Assembly (NCBI RefSeq): GCF_014203835.1
Contig: NZ_JACHJW010000001.1
Span: 1,302,001 to 1,366,000 of the forward strand
Length of the DNA: 64,000 nt
Direction of reading: 5' to 3'
DNA from: Micromonospora polyrhachis
GTDB taxonomy: Bacteria > Actinomycetota > Actinomycetes > Mycobacteriales > Micromonosporaceae
A model generated the notes under the pieces. The model made no database searches. It had not been told where the DNA came from and saw only the letters and a list, made by a program, of their open reading frames with translations. This document shows positions 17,662 to 26,800 of the stretch, in pieces. The position numbers were made by a program, and so were the translations under genes. Each line of letters starts with the position of its first letter. Position 1 is the first letter of the stretch.

Positions 17662-17715
17662 GCACGTCGGGCCGATGACCCCGGGTGTACGCCCCGCCGC
17701 CGGGCGATGCGTCGT

Positions 17716-17803
17716 GGCGGCGCGTGGCGCCAGGTGGTCGCGTGGCGCGGGTCGCTGGGTGGCGCGGGTCGCTGGGTGGCGGGGCGGTGTGAGTCGCTAG
17801 GTG
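17716..17803. repeat. 17-bp direct repeats at the sulfurtransferase 3' end
   Basis: GTGGCGCGGGTCGCTGG occurs twice in tandem from 17742, with degenerate copies before and after. The last copy carries the stop codon of the sulfurtransferase gene (CTA at 17797). The gap holds no gene. Confidence 0.7.
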
Positions 17804-18663
17804 GCCGGCGACTCGTCGGCTGGTCCGGTGGCCACCGGACGGGACGGGTCGGTGACCCAGTCGCTCCACGAACCGACATAGAGGGCGGCGTCCAGCCGGC
17901 CGGCCAGGTGCAGGGCGAACACGGTGTGCGCGGCGGTCACCCCGGAGCCGCAGTACGCGCCGACGCGTACCTCGGGGGCGACCCCGACCCGGGCGAACCG
18001 GGACCGGAGGTCGTCGGCGTCGGGCCAGCGGCCCTCCGCCCCGGTCAGCTCGTTCGCCGGCAGGTTGACCGCGCCCGGAATGTGCCCGGCGACCGGGTCG
18101 ATGGGTTCGGTCTCCCCCCGAAACCGTTCGGGTGCCCGCGCGTCGATCAGTACGGCGTCCGCGTCGACAGCCAGGTCGGCGGCGGTCCGGGCATCGAGCA
18201 CCGGCAGCGCGCCGGGTCGGATCTCGATGTCGCCCGGTACGGGCTCCGGCAGGTCGGTGCTGATCAGCAGCCCCGCCGCCCGCCAGGCCGGATATCCGCC
18301 GTCGAGGATGCGGACCTGCCGGTGTCCGGCCCAGCGCAGGGTCCACCAGAGCCGGGCCGCCGGCAGCCCCTCACCACCGTCGTAGACCACCACCGGGTGT
18401 TCGGCCCGTACGCCGGCCGCCCGCAGCACGTCGCGCAGCGTTACCGGATCGGGCAGCGGGTGCCGCCCGCCGACCCCGGCGGGGCCGCACAACTCGTCCA
18501 GCTCCACGAAGACCGCCCCCGGCAGGTGCCCGACGGCATACTCGTCGCGCCGGGACGGACCGCCGAGCCGCCACCGGACGTCGAGGAGGGTGGGCGAATC
18601 GGCAGCGACCAGCTCCGGGGCAAGGGCGCTCGGGGAGACCAGAAGGTCAGCGGATTCGGACAC
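17797..18663 (-). CDS. sseA: thiosulfate/3-mercaptopyruvate sulfurtransferase (rhodanese)
   Basis: The 288-residue protein has two rhodanese domains. The N-terminal inactive one (about 8-130; LLDVRWRLGG) precedes the catalytic one (about 165-285), whose active-site loop reads CGSGVTA, typical of the mercaptopyruvate/thiosulfate enzymes of actinobacteria. It would transfer sulfane sulfur to cyanide or thiols in the cytoplasm. GTG 18663 gives the expected N-terminus MSESADLLVSP. It is divergent from the iron-regulator gene, 97 bases apart. Confidence 0.92.
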   Translation of the reverse strand: MSESADLLVSPSALAPELVAADSPTLLDVRWRLGGPSRRDEYAVGHLPGAVFVELDELCGPAGVGGRHPLPDPVTLRDVLRAAGVRAEHPVVVYDGGEGLPAARLWWTLRWAGHRQVRILDGGYPAWRAAGLLISTDLPEPVPGDIEIRPGALPVLDARTAADLAVDADAVLIDARAPERFRGETEPIDPVAGHIPGAVNLPANELTGAEGRWPDADDLRSRFARVGVAPEVRVGAYCGSGVTAAHTVFALHLAGRLDAALYVGSWSDWVTDPSRPVATGPADESPAT

Positions 18664-18732
18664 GTTGTCCAGTCAACACCATCGGCGCGCGCAACCCCGA
18701 TTTGGCTGCGGGTTTATGTCCGTACCGCGAGG

Positions 18733-18738
18733 TAGCAT
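18733..18738 (+). promoter_or_regulatory. -10 element of the iron-regulator promoter
   Basis: TAGCAT lies 23 bases before the GTG at 18761. It leaves room for the AGGAGG ribosome binding site at 18748-18753. The -35 is not clear. Confidence 0.4.
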
Positions 18739-18760
18739 CGACGGCTAGGAGGCCGCTGAC

Positions 18761-19444
18761 GTGAACGACCTTGTCGACACCACTGAGATGTACCTGCGCA
18801 CCATCCTTGAGCTGGAAGAGGAGGGGGTGCCGCCGCTGCGTGCCCGGATCGCCGAGCGGCTGAGCCAGAGCGGGCCCACCGTGAGCCAGACCGTCGCCCG
18901 CATGGAACGGGACGGCCTGCTGACGGTGGAGGACGACCGCAGCCTGCAACTCACCGACCTCGGCCGGGCCAACGCCGTGGCTGTCATGCGCAAGCACCGC
19001 CTCGCCGAACTGTTGCTGGTCAACGTGATCGGTATGCCCTACGAGGAGGCCCACGAGGAGGCCTGCCGCTGGGAGCACGTGATGAGCGACGCGGTGGAGA
19101 AGAAGGTCTACGACCTGCTCAACCGCCCCACCCGGTCGCCCTACGGCAACCCGATCCCCGGCCTGGAGGCGCTCGGCGATTCGGTGCCGCCCAGCACCGA
19201 AGCCGCCGACGGCGAGCGCAACCTGGCCTTCCCGGGGCTGTCCGGCCCGGTCGTGGTGCGTCGCATCTGCGAGAGTGTGCAGACCGATGCCGACGTGCTG
19301 CGGCAGCTGCACGCCGCAGGCGTCGACCCGGGCGCGACCGTGACCGTCGCCCAGGAGCGCGACGCGGTGACAATCAACCGCTCGGGCGACAAGATCCGGC
19401 TCCCCCGCGAGGTCGCGTCCCGCGTCTTCGTCGCCGCCCACTGA
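18761..19444 (+). CDS. DtxR/IdeR-type iron-dependent transcriptional regulator
   Basis: The 227-residue protein is a metal-activated repressor. Residue numbering matches DtxR exactly: Met10, Cys102, Glu105 and His106 of the primary site, and His79, Glu83 and His98 of the ancillary site. Domain order is a winged helix (1-70), dimerisation/metal domain (71-140) and an SH3-like domain (about 150-225). Cys102 and the full ancillary site favour iron over manganese sensing. In actinobacteria it represses siderophore and uptake genes when iron is plentiful. AGGAGG 8 bases before the GTG fixes the start. Confidence 0.93.
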   Translation: MNDLVDTTEMYLRTILELEEEGVPPLRARIAERLSQSGPTVSQTVARMERDGLLTVEDDRSLQLTDLGRANAVAVMRKHRLAELLLVNVIGMPYEEAHEEACRWEHVMSDAVEKKVYDLLNRPTRSPYGNPIPGLEALGDSVPPSTEAADGERNLAFPGLSGPVVVRRICESVQTDADVLRQLHAAGVDPGATVTVAQERDAVTINRSGDKIRLPREVASRVFVAAH

Positions 19445-19508
19445 TCGGGAGAGCCGCCGCCCACTGATCAGCGTGGTCACCGCCCGCTGACCCGTCGACG
19501 GCGCGCGG

Positions 19509-20060
19509 CTAGAGGTTACTGGTGTCGATCTTCTTGGCCAGGGCCACGAGACCGGCCACCAGTTCCTCGGCCGCGTCCCGTCCCTGGCCGGTGGGAAGGG
19601 TGTACCGGAGGCTGGCGGCCCGACCGTCCGTGCCCAGCCAGCCGATCTCCGCCGTGGCACCATGCTCATCGGCCGGTGCCGCGGTCAACTGGTACGCCGC
19701 CTTGCCCAGCCCACTGACGGACCGTCCGCCCCCGGGCACCAGGTCGGTCTTGAACCCGGCGGCGTCCATCGAGATGTCGATGACCGACAAGGTCAGGTCG
19801 GGCTGGTGGGCCGCTTCAGTCCGGAACACACAGGTGTACGTCTGCTTGAGCCGGCTGGCCGCCGCCACATCGAAGCGGATGCCGAGGTCCTGCTCGACGG
19901 TGGGATAGTCCAGCAGCTCGCATGCTCCGCCCGCGGTGGACGCCGGCAACTCGACGACCGGTGGCGCGGGCACGGCGACCCTGGTGGGCGACGCGTCCTC
20001 ACCACCACACCCGGTCAGCATGAGCACCCCGGCACCGATCAGACAGAGCCGCCCGCGCAC
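19509..20060 (-). CDS. secreted lipoprotein (DUF3558-like)
   Basis: The 183-residue product begins with a short basic region and a hydrophobic segment ending LMLTGC, a lipobox whose Cys would be lipid-modified, so it is anchored outside the membrane. The mature part has a pair of Cys (CELLDYP and YTCVF) likely to form a disulfide, and a pattern of short strands like the DUF3558 lipoproteins of actinobacteria. GTG 20060 lies 5 bases after GGGAGG; the frame is open further upstream to 20159. Function is unknown. Confidence 0.72.
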   Translation of the reverse strand: MRGRLCLIGAGVLMLTGCGGEDASPTRVAVPAPPVVELPASTAGGACELLDYPTVEQDLGIRFDVAAASRLKQTYTCVFRTEAAHQPDLTLSVIDISMDAAGFKTDLVPGGGRSVSGLGKAAYQLTAAPADEHGATAEIGWLGTDGRAASLRYTLPTGQGRDAAEELVAGLVALAKKIDTSNL

Positions 20061-20190
20061 ACGTACCTCCCGCTCGTTCCGGCCACGGCGGTCGCCCGTG
20101 CCGGTGGTCCGTGGCACACCGTACGGGTTGCCCGGCGACAGCGAAAGCCCGGTCGCCACGCCCCTACCGGTCGTCGGGCAGCCGCCCTGC

Positions 20191-21390
20191 TCAGCCAGGT
20201 GACCGGTCGGTGGGCAACCGGGACACGACGTGGCGGGCGATCTCCAGCGAGCTGGTCGCCGCTGGCGACGGTGCGTTGAGCACGTGCACCTGCCGGGGGC
20301 CGGCGACGACGAGGAAGTCGTCGACCAGCGCGCCGTCGGCGGTGACCGCCTGGGCGCGTACCCCGGCGGGGGCGGGCAGCAGGTCCCGCTCGGTCAGCTC
20401 GGGCACCAGCCGGGCCAGACTGCGCGCGAACCGGCGGCGGGACAGCGAACGGCGTACCTCGGTGAGTCCGTAGCGCAGGTGACGGCGGGCCAGTCGCCAC
20501 AACCCCGGGTGGCCGACCAGTTCGACCACCGCGCGCGGGTCGACCCGCCCCCACGAGTAGCCCTCCCGGGCCAGCGCCAGTACGGCGTTCGGACCGGCGT
20601 GCACCCCGCCGTCGATCATGCGGGTGAGGTGTACGCCGAGAAAGGGAAACCTCGGGTCCGGCACGGGATAGATCAGACCCCGGACGAGGTCCCGCCGCTC
20701 TGGCCGCAGTTCATAATATTCACCCCTGAACGGGACGATCGACGCAGAAGGCGTCACACCGGCCAGTCGGGCAACCCGGTCGGCGTGCAGCCCAGCGCAG
20801 TTGACCAGCACGTCGGCGACCACCTCGCCGGCTGTGGTCCGGACCACCTGCTCACCGCCCCGGGTCACGATCCCGGTAACCCGAGCCCATAACCGGATCC
20901 GGGCACCGGCCTGTTCGGCCCGCCCGGCCAGGGCCCGGCTGACCTGGGTGAAGTCGACGATGCCGGTCGAGGCGACGTGCAGCGCCTCGACACACCGTAG
21001 GGCCGGCTCGTGCTCGCTGGCCTCGGCCGGGCTGACCAGGCGTACCGGCAGCCCGTTGGCGACCGCCCGCTCGTGCAGTGCCCGGAGCCGGGGCAGCTCG
21101 TCCTCTTCCGTGGCCACGATGAGCTTTCCGCACACCCGTACCGGAATGTCGTTCTCCGCACAGAACTCGACCATGGACCGGCTGCCCGCCGCGCAGAGCC
21201 GCGCCTTCAGGCTGCCCGGCCGGTAGTAGACCCCGGCATGGATCACCCCGGAGTTGCGCCCGGTCTGGTGCGCGGCCAACCGGGGCTCCTTCTCCAGCAC
21301 GGTCACCTCGGCGTCCGGCCGATCCAGGAGGATCCGGTGCGCGGTAGCCAGCCCGACGATGCCCCCACCGATCACCACGTACCTCGCCAT
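20191..21390 (-). CDS. lhgO: L-2-hydroxyglutarate oxidase
   Basis: LhgO is an FAD-dependent membrane-associated oxidase that converts L-2-hydroxyglutarate to 2-oxoglutarate. The 399-residue protein opens with the dinucleotide fold YVVIGGGIVGLATA, then TGRNSGVIHAGVYY (substrate/FAD loop), VNCAGLHAD in the middle and FPFLGVHLTRMIDGGVHAGPNAVL, the family signature. The C-terminus holds DDFLVV and HVLNAPSPAAT. Length is normal. TAGCGT ends 8 bases before the ATG, and no ribosome binding site is present. Downstream is the lipoprotein gene on the same strand, 130 bases away. Confidence 0.93.
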   Translation of the reverse strand: MARYVVIGGGIVGLATAHRILLDRPDAEVTVLEKEPRLAAHQTGRNSGVIHAGVYYRPGSLKARLCAAGSRSMVEFCAENDIPVRVCGKLIVATEEDELPRLRALHERAVANGLPVRLVSPAEASEHEPALRCVEALHVASTGIVDFTQVSRALAGRAEQAGARIRLWARVTGIVTRGGEQVVRTTAGEVVADVLVNCAGLHADRVARLAGVTPSASIVPFRGEYYELRPERRDLVRGLIYPVPDPRFPFLGVHLTRMIDGGVHAGPNAVLALAREGYSWGRVDPRAVVELVGHPGLWRLARRHLRYGLTEVRRSLSRRRFARSLARLVPELTERDLLPAPAGVRAQAVTADGALVDDFLVVAGPRQVHVLNAPSPAATSSLEIARHVVSRLPTDRSPG

Positions 21391-21401
21391 GCGCCAGGAC
21401 G

Positions 21402-21695
21402 CTACCGGTCCGGCGGGGCGGTGACTGTCCCCTCACCGACCGGCCCGTCGTCGACGTACGGGCAATGTCGGCACCCCCGACCGCAGCAGGTCCCACGGTG
21501 CGCCAGAAAGCTGGCGGTGAGGACGAAGAGCCCGGTGTCCGGATCGGGATAGCCGGCCTCCTCGGCGGCGAGCGCCGCGGCGTGGGCCGCCAGGATCCGG
21601 TCTCGGGCCGGGTGGTCCGGTGCCAGCCGGCCCGGATGTGGCTGGTCCAGCGGCCGCGGTGCCAGCGGCAGTCGCCGTCCCTGCTCGCCCCGCAT
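21402..21695 (-). CDS. DUF5522 small Cys-rich protein
   Basis: The 97-residue protein matches DUF5522: HPGRLAPDHPARDRILAAH followed by YPDPDTGLFVLTA and a C-terminal Cys cluster, HRGTCCGRGCRHCPY, which looks like a metal site. The family is often fused or adjacent to other enzymes and has no known activity. ATG 21695 has TACGGT ending 7 bases upstream; the frame to 21731 lacks support. It is just 11 bases upstream of lhgO on the same strand, so the two are probably co-transcribed, although lhgO also has its own -10-like element inside this gene. Confidence 0.78.
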   Translation of the reverse strand: MRGEQGRRLPLAPRPLDQPHPGRLAPDHPARDRILAAHAAALAAEEAGYPDPDTGLFVLTASFLAHRGTCCGRGCRHCPYVDDGPVGEGTVTAPPDR

Positions 21696-21702
21696 GTCGC
21701 CA

Positions 21703-21708
21703 ACCGTA
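21703..21708 (-). promoter_or_regulatory. -10 element of leaderless DUF5522-lhgO promoter
   Basis: On the minus strand TACGGT ends 7 bases before the ATG at 21695. The same hexamer and spacing are seen before psuG. Confidence 0.5.
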
Positions 21709-21792
21709 CGGTATGTCCTCGACCGCTCCACAGCCTCGCAGTCGACGACCCGCGCCCGCCACTTCCCGACGCTTTCTGATCACTACTTTGCG

Positions 21793-21811
21793 CGACATTC
21801 CTGGAATGTCG
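21793..21811. promoter_or_regulatory. 19-bp perfect palindrome upstream of the C39 peptidase gene
   Basis: CGACATTCC-T-GGAATGTCG is a perfect 9+1+9 palindrome, 109 bases before the peptidase start and 98 bases from the divergent DUF5522 start. It stands out in otherwise unstructured DNA and could be an operator for a dimeric regulator, or a leader hairpin. Confidence 0.5.
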
Positions 21812-21920
21812 GACCGCTCCTGCTGGTTGCACTTTCCATGCCGCCCGAGCACCCGCCCGGGCGGTCGCCGCACCCGGACCAGTTCCCAGTTCCCCACCCC
21901 CGGACGGAAGGGCAACCATC

Positions 21921-22583
21921 GTGACCAGCCTCACCCGGTGGCTCCCGGCCATCACCAGGACCACCAGCGCCAAGACCGCACTGACCGCCGCCGGCATCGC
22001 CGTCACCGCCGCCGCACTCGCCGGCCCGGCCGCCGCGCACGCCGCACCGACCATGACCACGGCGAAAAAGCCGGCCAAGGACAAGGAACTCCAGTACCAG
22101 TACCGGGCCCAGGAGAACTACTACTACTGTGGCCCCGCCGCCGCCCGGATCGCGGCCAGCACCAACGGCCAGACCCCCAGCCAGGACGACATGGCCCGCA
22201 AGCTCGGCACCACCACCAGCGGCACCAACTCCGCCGAGGACACCAGCCGGGTGTTGAAGGAAGTCACCGGCAAGGACTACAAGACCACGGCCATCCGAGG
22301 GCCGTGGGCCACCCCTGCCGAGATGGACCGCCTCCAGGCCGACGTCGCCGAAGCCATCGACAAGGACAAGGCCGTCATCGCCAACGTACGGGGTAGCGGC
22401 ACCGACACCTACGGGACCACCCGTTCCTACCCGGGCGGCCACTACGTCACCGTGGTCGGCTACCAGGACGAGGGGCGCAAGGTACGGGTCGCCGACCCGG
22501 CCGACCCTCGGGGCGACGGTACCTACTGGATGAGCACCATCAACCTGGCCAACTGGATCGCCGAACGCGGCTACTCCTCCTGA
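21921..22583 (+). CDS. secreted C39-family cysteine peptidase
   Basis: The 220-residue precursor has a signal peptide (about residues 1-42; hydrophobic AAGIAVTAAALAGPAAAHA, cleavage near AHA-AP). The mature domain is papain-like C39: catalytic Cys70 in YYYCGPAAA, His174 in PGGHYVTVVGY and an Asp in VADPAD (about 192). It would be exported and cleave peptides or cell-wall proteins; no ABC transporter is fused or adjacent, so it is not a bacteriocin exporter. GTG 21921 follows GGAAGGG by about 8 bases. A strong hairpin follows the gene. Confidence 0.85.
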   Translation: MTSLTRWLPAITRTTSAKTALTAAGIAVTAAALAGPAAAHAAPTMTTAKKPAKDKELQYQYRAQENYYYCGPAAARIAASTNGQTPSQDDMARKLGTTTSGTNSAEDTSRVLKEVTGKDYKTTAIRGPWATPAEMDRLQADVAEAIDKDKAVIANVRGSGTDTYGTTRSYPGGHYVTVVGYQDEGRKVRVADPADPRGDGTYWMSTINLANWIAERGYSS

Positions 22584-23683
22584 GCCACGCCGGGCCGACG
22601 CCCGTCGTACGACGCCCCGCGACCGGGGAGCCGGCTGCCCGCCGGCTCCCCGGTCGCTCTTGTTCGCCCCAGGCACGCTTCTTCGCCCTGGTCACCGGCC
22701 CGAGGGGCGTACGACTCGACGGCCCGCAGCGTTCCCTTGGTCACCATGACCAGCCCACCTGTACCAAGATCGGCCAGGGCGGCAATCCGGCGGGTCACCG
22801 ACAGTCGTCCCACTACCACACCATCAGCCCCGACGCGATATAGCGTGCCGTTCTCGCCAGCCAGCACGAACCCCGGTCCGGTGGGGACGATCCCGCCGAC
22901 CAATGGCTGCCCCACATCCACCCGGCACATCGTCGAACCACGTACCGGATCGACGGCCAGGTAACCGGCGCGGCGCTCCCGCACCCAGACGATGCCGGCG
23001 GTGAACTCGGTGGCGGTGACCACGAGGTCGACGTGATGGTCGAAGAACCGGTCCACGGCACCGGAGGAGAGTCGAAGGGCCACGATGGACCGAGGGCCGC
23101 ACGGCACCAGGCAACGGTCCGGACCAACCGCCGTGAACGTCGCGGCGTCGCTCACCGCCATCGGCTCGGGCAGCCGCCACCGCCCCAGTTCACTCCCGTC
23201 CCGGGGGTGGAGCAACCAAGCCTCCCGCGCGCGGCCGAGCAGCACCCCACCGCCCCAGGCCAGCGGAAGCATCGCCGCCACCGACGTGGACGTACGCCAC
23301 AGCGGTCGCCCGTCGTACAGATCGAACGCGACCAGTGGGGTGTAGTCCCGCCAACCACCCACCAGGACGGTGTCTGCTGTCGCAGTGACGTGCCCGGTGT
23401 AAACCGGCAGGGAAACACGCCACAGTGTCGTCCCGGTCACCAGGTCGAGGCAGATCAACTGGTGGCTGCCCGACGTCAGGACCAGGCAACGATCACCCGC
23501 GATGACGAAGCCACGCGGCCAGTCCCCCACCGGGGCATCCCAGTGGACCGTACCGTCCCGGCTGTCCAGGCAGACGAGTCGGCTGCGCCGCTCATGCACG
23601 ACGATCCGCCCCTGCGCCACCGCCACGTCCGCAGCGACCCCGCGCTGATGTAACTGTCGCTCCCAGCGGAACTCCCCAAGCAT
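22571..23683 (-). CDS. PQQ/quinoprotein-like beta-propeller protein
   Basis: The 370-residue protein is a beta-propeller: repeated units of the kind DSRDGTVHWD, DLVTGTTLWRV and DLYDGRPLWRT, each about 40 residues, through residue 320. There is no signal peptide, no membrane helix and no catalytic residue, so a cytoplasmic scaffold role is likely. The last 45 residues are polar and are encoded across the terminator hairpin of the convergent C39 gene, overlapping its last 13 bases; this tail may be a late extension. ATG 23683 lacks a clear ribosome binding site. A second, longer propeller lies at 30580. Confidence 0.72.
   Translation of the reverse strand: MLGEFRWERQLHQRGVAADVAVAQGRIVVHERRSRLVCLDSRDGTVHWDAPVGDWPRGFVIAGDRCLVLTSGSHQLICLDLVTGTTLWRVSLPVYTGHVTATADTVLVGGWRDYTPLVAFDLYDGRPLWRTSTSVAAMLPLAWGGGVLLGRAREAWLLHPRDGSELGRWRLPEPMAVSDAATFTAVGPDRCLVPCGPRSIVALRLSSGAVDRFFDHHVDLVVTATEFTAGIVWVRERRAGYLAVDPVRGSTMCRVDVGQPLVGGIVPTGPGFVLAGENGTLYRVGADGVVVGRLSVTRRIAALADLGTGGLVMVTKGTLRAVESYAPRAGDQGEEACLGRTRATGEPAGSRLPGRGASYDGRRPGVAQEE
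22621..22655 (+). terminator. 15-bp stem terminator after the C39 peptidase gene
   Basis: GACCGGGGAGCCGGC (22621-22635) pairs perfectly with 22641-22655 around a five-base loop; CTCTTGTT follows. It lies inside the coding sequence of the convergent propeller gene. Confidence 0.8.
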
Positions 23684-23890
23684 GGACGAAGCCCATCAGG
23701 CCGGCACCGGACGTCGCCACCACCGGGCGTAGACAGCCAACGATTTTTGGTCGATTCCTACAACATGGGCCGGGCAGCATTCGCTGTCCGCGACATGGTG
23801 CTGCCAGCCGGTAGACGGAAGGGTGAACAGTGCTGGGGGCCGCCGTGTCACGGCGCGCACATCGTTGGTCTACCGGAGGGGCTCGTTCGG
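23684..23890. promoter_or_regulatory. divergent promoter region, propeller / carboxylase
   Basis: This 207-base gap separates two divergent genes. A T-rich patch at 23741-23756 is the only departure from high GC and may mark the carboxylase promoter. GGAGGGG at about 23875-23881 is the likely ribosome binding site. Confidence 0.35.
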
Positions 23891-26800
23891 GTGTTCACTC
23901 GTGTCGCCATCGTCAACCGTGGTGAGGCCGCCATGCGGCTCATCCACGCCGTCCGGGAGCTGGCTGCCGAAACCGGGACCCGGATCGAGACCGTCGCCCT
24001 GCACACCGACGTCGACCGAACGGCCACGTTCGTCCGCGAAGCGGACCTGTCGTACGACCTCGGGCCCGCCTCCGCACGGCCGTACCTCGACCTGAAGGCC
24101 CTGGAACGGGCGTTGGTGGAGACCCGGGCCGACGCCGCGTGGGTCGGCTGGGGCTTCGTCGCCGAGGACCCGGCCTTCGCCGAACTCTGCGACCAGATCG
24201 GCGTCACCTTCGTCGGGCCGAGCGCCGAGGCGATGCGCAAGCTGGGCGACAAGATCGGCGCGAAGCTGATCGCCGAGGAGGTCGGCGTACCGGTCGCACC
24301 ATGGAGCCGGGGCGCGGTCGAGACCCTTGACGCCGCCCTGGCCTCGGCGGCCCAGGTCGGCTACCCGCTGATGCTGAAGGCGACCGCGGGCGGCGGCGGA
24401 CGCGGCATCCGGGTAATCACCAGTGACGCCGAGCTCGTCGACGCATACGAGCGCACCAGCCAGGAGGCGGCGCGGGCGTTCGGCAGCGGCGTCGTGTTCC
24501 TGGAGCGCCTGGTCACCGGCGCCCGGCACGTCGAGGTCCAGGTGATCGCCGACGGCGAGGGCACCGCCTGGGCGCTCGGCGTACGCGACTGTTCGGTACA
24601 GCGGCGCAACCAGAAGGTCATCGAGGAGTCGGCGTCCCCGGTACTCCGCCGGGCGCAGGTAGCCGAACTCAAGGCGTCGGCCGAACGCCTGGCCGTCGCG
24701 GTCGGCTACCGCGGGGCGGCGACCGTCGAGTTCCTCTACCACCCGGGCGACAAGCTGTTCGCCTTCCTCGAGGTCAACACCCGCCTGCAGGTCGAGCACC
24801 CGATCACCGAGGCCACCACCGGATTCGACCTGGTCAAGGCGCAACTCCGAGTGGCAGCCGGCGCCCGGCTCAAAGGCAAGCCGCCGGTCGAGCGCGGACA
24901 CGCCATCGAGGCCCGGCTGAACGCCGAAGACCCCGACCGCGACTTCGCGCCCTCCCCCGGACGCATCGCGCGGTTGGACCTGCCCGCCGGGCCGGGTATC
25001 CGGGTGGACACCGGCGTCAGCGAGGGAGACACCATCCCCGCCGACTTCGACTCGATGATCGCGAAGATCATCGCGTACGGTCGCGACCGCGACGAGGCGC
25101 TCGGCCGGCTGCGCCGGGCGATGGCGCAGACCACGGTGGTCATCGAGGGCGGCGCGACCAACAAGAGCTTCGTACTCGATCTGCTCGACCAGCCCGAGGT
25201 GATCGACGCCAGCGCGGACACCGGCTGGATCGACCGGGTACGCGGCGAGGGCCGACTCGTCTCGCACCGGCACTCCGCCGTCGCGCTGGCCGCCGCCGCC
25301 ATCGAGGCGTACGAGGAGGAGGAGCGCGTCGAACGGCAGCGGTTGCTGTCGACGGCGGCCGGTGGACGGCCCCAGGTGCAGCACGCCAGTGGCCGTCCGC
25401 TGGACCTCAAGCTGCGGGGCGTCGGCTACCGCGTACGCGTCGCGCGGATCGGTGCGCACCGGTTCCGCGTCGGTATCGAGGTCGGCGGCGAGGTCCACCC
25501 CGCCGACGTCGAACTGGACCGCTTCGACCGGCACACCGGGCAGATCGTCGTCAACGGCAGCCGATACCACCTGCTCACCGGCACCCACGGGCCGATCCAC
25601 CTGGTCGAGGTGGACGGTGTCACGCACCGGGTCAGCCGGGACGAGGGCGGCGTCCTCCGCTCGCCCATGCCCGCCCTGGTCGTCGCCACGCCGTTGAAGG
25701 TCGGCGACGAGGTCGAGGCGGGCGCGCCGGTGCTGGTGGTGGAGGCGATGAAGATGGAGACGGTGCTGCGGGCACCGTTCAAGGCACGGCTGAAGGAATG
25801 TGCCGTCTCCGTGGGCAGCCAGGTGGAGGCCGGCAGTCCGCTGCTCCGGCTGGAACCGCTCGCCGACTCCGATGCCGAAGCCACCGACGATCCGCAGACC
25901 GCCACCGTCGAACTGGACCTGCCCACCGCGCCCGCAGTGGTCCCGGCGCGGGCCCGCACCACGCGGGGCCAGGAGGACCTACGCAGCCTGCTGCTCGGCT
26001 TCGACGTCGACCCACACGACGAGCGCCGGGTGCTCGACGGCTACCTCGACGCGCGCCGGGCCACCATCGCCGACGGCTACCGGCCGCTGGCCGAGGAACT
26101 CGAACTCGTCGACCTCTTCGCCGACCTCACCGAGCTGAGCCGTAACCGACCGGCCGGCGACGACGGCGGTGACGGGCACGTGCACAGCGCCCGCGAGCAC
26201 TTCCACACCTACCTGCAGTGCCTCGACGTGGAACGGGCCGGGGTGCCGGAGACGTTCCAGGCCAAGCTCGCCAGGGCGCTCGCGCACTACGGGGTCACCG
26301 AGTTGGAGCGCTCGCCCGAACTCGAAGCCGCCGTGTTCCGGATCTTCCTCGCCCAGCAACGCGCGTCCGTTGACGCCACGGTGGTCGCGGCGTTGCTGCG
26401 CGCCTGGCTGCGGGAGTCGCCACCGGACGAGGTGCTGCGCGAGCCGGCCGGGCTCGCGCTGGAACGGCTGGTGGCCGCCACGCAGGTCCGCTTCCCCGTC
26501 GTGGCCGACCTCGCCCGGGGCGTGGTGTTCGCCTGGTTCGCCCAGCCACTGCTGCGCCGCAACCGGGCCCGGGTCTACGCCGACGTCCGCCGGCACCTGC
26601 GCCACCTGGACACGCACCCGGACGCACCGGACCGCGCCGACCGCGTCGCCGAGATGGTACGCAGCACCGAGCCGCTGGTACGGCTACTCGGCCAACGACT
26701 GGTCCGTACCGACCTGGACAACGCGGTGATGTTGGAGGTGCTGACCCGGCGGTACTACGGCAACAAGGGTCTCGTGAGCGTCCGCACCAGGGCGGTCGCC

